DNA of 8,669 nt from CBDUEV01 sp965366365. Its GTDB lineage: Bacteria > Actinomycetota > Acidimicrobiia > Spongiisociales > JAENVV01. Under the pieces are notes generated by a model. That model was not told the DNA's origin and made no database searches. It worked only from the letters and a program-made list of their open reading frames with translations. The position numbers and the translations under genes are program-made. Below are positions 5,869 through 8,669 of this stretch, piece by piece (position 1 is the first letter of the stretch; every line of letters starts with the position of its first letter). Where the stretch lies: assembly GCA_965366365.1 (NCBI GenBank), contig CBDUEV010000097.1:1-8669 (forward strand), in the 5' to 3' direction.

Positions 5869-7119
5869 ATGAACAGGCGCAAGGTGGTGATCATCGGCGG
5901 AGGTTTCGGCGGATTGACCGCGGCTCGACGACTCGCCAAGGCGGACGTGGACATCACCCTGGTCGACAGGACCAACTTCCACCTGTTTCAGCCCCTGTTG
6001 TATCAGGTCGCCACTGGCGGCCTGTCGCCCGCCGATATCGCATCGCCGATCCGCTACATCCTCCGCCATCAACGCAACGTCCACGTGGTTCTGGACACGG
6101 TTGTCGACATCAACGCCGCTGAGGTCACCACCACCACCGCCACCTTTCCGTTCGATACCCTCATCGTGGCAACCGGCGCCACGCACCACTATTTCGGAAA
6201 CGACGGTTGGGAGCAACACGCCCCGGGCCTCAAGACAATCCCCGACGCCACCCGGATCAGATCCATGGTTCTCGAGGCCTTCGAGCATGCTGAGCGTTCC
6301 GGTGACTATCAGAACTCCCTCACCTTCGTCGTGGTCGGAGGCGGGCCCACCGGAGTCGAGCTGGCCGGGGCGATCGCCGAAACGGCGCAACACACCCTCC
6401 GCAAGGACTTTCGAGCCATCGACCCAACCCAGGCCCGAGTCCTGCTGGTGGAGGCGGCGCCACAGATCTTGGGCCACTACCCGGACCCGCTGCCCGCCAA
6501 GGCGGTCGCCCAGCTCGAGAAGTTGGGAGTGGAGGTTCGCCTGGGCTGGCGCGTCACGGATCTCGATGCCACGAGCGCCACATTGACGGACAGCGTCACC
6601 ACCGAGGTCGTCACATCGGCATGCAAGATCTGGGCTGCCGGCGTCAGAGCTTCGCCCCTCGGGGCGGTGCTGCGGGGGCTGGGCGCCGACCTGGATCGGG
6701 CGGGCCGCGTCATGGTCGAGCCAGACCTCTCGCTCCCCGGGCATCCGGAGATGTTTGTGATCGGCGACTTGGCGGCGGTCACCAACGGCTCGCAGATGGT
6801 TCCCGGCGTAGCTCCCGCGGCCCAGCAGATGGGTCGCTTCGTGGCCGATCTGATCAGGAACCGGCCGGAACCCCGGCCGATCTTTCGCTATCGCGACAAG
6901 GGCACGCTGGCCACCATCGGGAGAAGCGCAGGCGTTGCCGAAGTGTGGGGGCTCCGCCTGTCCGGCTGGCCTGCCTGGGCCGCCTGGCTGACGATCCACA
7001 TCTTCTTCCTGATCGGCTTCGAGAACCGTCTCCTCGTTCTCACGCAATGGACCTGGACGTACATCACCCGCAATCGAAGCGCCCGGCTCATCGTCGACTA
7101 CCAGGACGAAGCCGATTGA
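5869..7119 (+). CDS. ndh: Type II NADH:quinone oxidoreductase (NDH-2)
   Basis: A 416-aa membrane-associated flavoprotein that oxidises NADH and passes electrons to quinone (menaquinone in most Actinobacteria) without pumping protons. The FAD-binding Rossmann motif is GGGFGG at residues 10-15 after VVII, and the NADH-binding motif GGGPTGVE is at 157-164. A second FAD contact appears as FVIGDLAAV (296-304), followed by VAPAAQQMG (314-322), which matches the conserved quinone-site glutamine region. The C-terminus (about 368-408: AAWLTIHIFFLIGFENR, then W.W.YIT..RSARLI) matches the amphipathic membrane-anchoring helices of the family. Length is normal and no key motif is missing. Whether NADH or NADPH is preferred cannot be settled here. 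The downstream lipoprotein gene starts 44 nt after the stop, so read-through is possible. Confidence 0.95.
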   Translation: MNRRKVVIIGGGFGGLTAARRLAKADVDITLVDRTNFHLFQPLLYQVATGGLSPADIASPIRYILRHQRNVHVVLDTVVDINAAEVTTTTATFPFDTLIVATGATHHYFGNDGWEQHAPGLKTIPDATRIRSMVLEAFEHAERSGDYQNSLTFVVVGGGPTGVELAGAIAETAQHTLRKDFRAIDPTQARVLLVEAAPQILGHYPDPLPAKAVAQLEKLGVEVRLGWRVTDLDATSATLTDSVTTEVVTSACKIWAAGVRASPLGAVLRGLGADLDRAGRVMVEPDLSLPGHPEMFVIGDLAAVTNGSQMVPGVAPAAQQMGRFVADLIRNRPEPRPIFRYRDKGTLATIGRSAGVAEVWGLRLSGWPAWAAWLTIHIFFLIGFENRLLVLTQWTWTYITRNRSARLIVDYQDEAD

Positions 7120-7148
7120 GGATCCCCGGGAACCGGGCACCAGGCCGG

Positions 7149-7154
7149 TACCGT
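7149..7154 (+). promoter_or_regulatory. Candidate -10 element of the SPOR-like lipoprotein gene
   Basis: TACCGT ends 9 nt before the ATG at 7164, which would give a leader of only a few bases. It lies in the 44-nt gap after the NDH-2 gene, so the gene may have its own promoter as well as read-through from upstream. There is no clear ribosome binding site in the gap. Confidence 0.33.
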
Positions 7155-7163
7155 TCAACTGAT

Positions 7164-8516
7164 ATGCCACGCTCACTCATCGTCCTCATGCTGGTTCTTT
7201 CGGCGTGCTCGTCTGCGCCTCCCGTGACAACCACCATTGCTCCGGAACCCGCCACTCCACCCGTTTCCGTCACCGTCCCGCCCCCAACCACGGAGCCGCC
7301 GACCACCACGACCACTCTCCCCAAGGAAGCGAGTCGCCCAGACTTCGATACCTGGGCCATCATTCTCGAGTCTCTGCCCACGACGGACCACACCGTGGAG
7401 GCGGTCTTTGAGCGGGCCGAAGGCTACGCCATCCCGACCGGGGTGCTCGCCAGCGACGACTACCCCTCGCTCAACGCCGGTTTCTGGGTGATTTTCAACG
7501 GGCCGTGGAGCAGTCGGACGGAAGCCGATGCCCGCTGTGACGCCCTCCGCTCAGACACCCCTGCCGTCGAGTGCTACATCCGCTATCTGGGTGTGGCCCT
7601 CGACAGCCCGGTGGGCTTTGAGCACGGCACGTCCCTCGTTTCCGTGGAGGGTGGCTATGCCATCATCGATCTCGCCACCGGAAACAGAGTCCGAACCCTC
7701 GAAAATGAAGCCGAGGCCCGCTACCGCTACCGGCCCGAGCTGGCGCTGGACGGCACCGTGGCGTTCTTCTCCGGCAACGTCGAGGACTACTGGTTCTCGT
7801 GCGAGAGCGCCCAAGGTTTCATCGACCGCCTCGACCTGTCGACCGGGGTGTTCGAGCAATACGCGGTCGGGTCGCTGGCCAGGGTGAGTCCAGGCGGACA
7901 GTACCTCGCCTACGTCGAGTCGAGCACCTGCATCAACGATCCGATCGACTCCGGTTCCCTGGCCGTGCCCGACACCATCGTGGTCGTGGACCTGGGCTCG
8001 GATCTGGCCACCCGGTGGACGCCGGGAGCGGGTGCCCCCGGAGGCGCCGATTCCTTCATCACGTCGCTGGCGTGGGGACCCAACCCGAGCTATCTGCTGG
8101 CCGTTCTCGGCGACGGATCTCTGCGTCGCCTCGAACCGGCTCAATCGATGCCGGTCGCCGAGTTGCCGGTGCTCATCGACGATTTCGTCGACCCGCTCGT
8201 CCTCACCGACCGAACACGTCGCTCCATCGATGTGATCGCCGGGCAATCGGAGACCTCGGTCCTCGCCCATCAATGGAGCTCGATCGGATCGGGGCGCGAG
8301 GGCCTCGGTCTGGACGTCAACGAGATCATCGAGTTCGACCCGCGTTCTGGCGCCATCCAGAGGACCATCGCCGTGCTCGACGACACCTGGCCGATGGTCT
8401 CGCTCGACTCCACCTATTCCAATGTGCTCGTCACCGGTCAAGACGGCACGGTTCTGTTCGACAGCAGCGGCCGTTTCCCCGACCTGGAGCTTGGCTCCGA
8501 AGGCGCCGACTGGTAG
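7164..8516 (+). CDS. Lipoprotein with SPOR-like domain and probable beta-propeller
   Basis: A 450-aa predicted surface lipoprotein. MPRSLIVLMLVLSAC is a short lipoprotein signal with lipobox LSAC and Cys15. Residues 17-52 are a Thr/Pro linker. Residues about 61-143 resemble a SPOR-type fold by eye: TWAIILESLP, then TGVLASDDYPSLN, GFWVIFNGPWSSRTEADARC and a closing CYIRYLG; Cys125 and Cys137 may form a disulfide. SPOR domains bind glycan strands lacking stem peptides, suggesting septal or wall anchoring. From about 150 the chain has repeated beta-rich motifs such as GGYAIIDLATGNRVRTL, ARVSPGGQYLAYVES and GTVLFDSSGRF, which look like TolB/WD40-type propeller blades. The upstream-open frame is a shadow of NDH-2; the ATG at 7164 fits the lipobox. 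Precise function is unknown. Confidence 0.85.
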   Translation: MPRSLIVLMLVLSACSSAPPVTTTIAPEPATPPVSVTVPPPTTEPPTTTTTLPKEASRPDFDTWAIILESLPTTDHTVEAVFERAEGYAIPTGVLASDDYPSLNAGFWVIFNGPWSSRTEADARCDALRSDTPAVECYIRYLGVALDSPVGFEHGTSLVSVEGGYAIIDLATGNRVRTLENEAEARYRYRPELALDGTVAFFSGNVEDYWFSCESAQGFIDRLDLSTGVFEQYAVGSLARVSPGGQYLAYVESSTCINDPIDSGSLAVPDTIVVVDLGSDLATRWTPGAGAPGGADSFITSLAWGPNPSYLLAVLGDGSLRRLEPAQSMPVAELPVLIDDFVDPLVLTDRTRRSIDVIAGQSETSVLAHQWSSIGSGREGLGLDVNEIIEFDPRSGAIQRTIAVLDDTWPMVSLDSTYSNVLVTGQDGTVLFDSSGRFPDLELGSEGADW

Positions 8517-8544
8517 AACCGCCGCCATCAGCGCCTAGAACAGA

Positions 8545-8578
8545 AACAGAGAGCGGGCCCGCAGGCCCGCTCTCTGTT
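8545..8578. terminator. Bidirectional terminator, perfect 15-bp stem
   Basis: AACAGAGAGCGGGCC (8545-8559) pairs perfectly with GGCCCGCTCTCTGTT (8564-8578) around a CGCA tetraloop. It sits 28 bp after the stop of the plus-strand lipoprotein gene and 19 bp after the stop of the convergent minus-strand gene. Convergent placement and the symmetric stem suggest it ends transcription from both sides. Neither side has a long U-tract (TGTTCATT on the plus strand), so termination may rely on stem strength or serve mainly as a 3' stabiliser. Confidence 0.82.
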
Positions 8579-8597
8579 CATTCAGGGTCTTGCTCAG

Positions 8598-8669
8598 CTA
8601 GCGAATGCGCCCCCTGTTCAGGGGGACATACACCTCGGCGGTGCCGATGGCGCTGTTTCCGCAATCGTC
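8598..8669 (-). CDS. 3' end of a gene truncated by the window edge
   Basis: The minus strand from 8669 reads without stop for 23 codons and ends in TAG at 8598-8600. The visible C-terminus starts DDCGNSAIGTAEV and ends PLNRGRIR. Codon use is GC-rich like the neighbours, and the stop lies 19 bp from the shared terminator stem, as expected for a convergent gene. The fragment is too short to name a family. The Cys and the beta-like sequence could fit an exported protein, but that is a guess. Confidence 0.55.
   Translation of the reverse strand, partial: DDCGNSAIGTAEVYVPLNRGRIR

Noticed and set aside
6621..7163. In-frame upstream extension of the SPOR-like lipoprotein
   Set aside because: It overlaps the NDH-2 gene in another frame, is Arg/Gly-rich and would place the lipoprotein signal in mid-protein.
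5773..7176. 467-aa minus-strand ORF opposite the NDH-2 gene
   Set aside because: A high-GC antisense shadow: no recognisable domain, while the plus strand encodes intact FAD and NADH motifs.
7551..8528. 325-aa minus-strand ORF opposite the lipoprotein gene
   Set aside because: Shadow frame with no family signature; it would also erase the convergent terminator arrangement.

Overview
The window is GC-rich DNA with dense bacterial gene packing, most likely from an actinobacterium. An uncultured, Acidimicrobiia-like lineage is my guess. Supporting features are lipoproteins with Thr/Pro-rich linkers, a coiled-coil plus transglycosylase wall protein typical of Actinobacteria, and TANNNT -10 hexamers placed 6 to 9 nt before several start codons, which is the layout of leaderless mRNAs. 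No gene here fixes the species.

Layout. Positions 1-499 hold a degenerate, G-rich tandem array of about 15-bp units that runs off the left edge and carries no credible gene. It abuts, and supplies the stop codon of, a minus-strand secreted lytic-transglycosylase-like gene (489-1493). A divergent intergenic region follows, with a possible 48-aa membrane peptide (1660-1806) and a striking 49-bp nested palindrome (1834-1882). Five convincing plus-strand genes come next: an FG-GAP/ASPIC-UnbV lipoprotein (1915-3690), a DUF2461 protein (3777-4463), an MFS transporter (4605-5801), a type II NADH dehydrogenase (5869-7119) and a lipoprotein with a SPOR-like domain and a probable beta-propeller (7164-8516). 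A perfect 15-bp stem (8545-8578) separates the last gene from the 3' end of a minus-strand gene that leaves the window at 8669.

Function. The genes do not form one obvious pathway. Most are short-spaced but seem to have their own -10-like elements, so they look like independent transcription units rather than an operon. Three products are predicted to be exported (the transglycosylase and two lipoproteins) and two act at the membrane (MFS, NDH-2), so the theme is cell envelope plus respiration. I found no CRISPR, tRNA, rRNA, transposase or defence system. The least explained elements are the tandem array with its gene junction, and the 49-bp palindrome.
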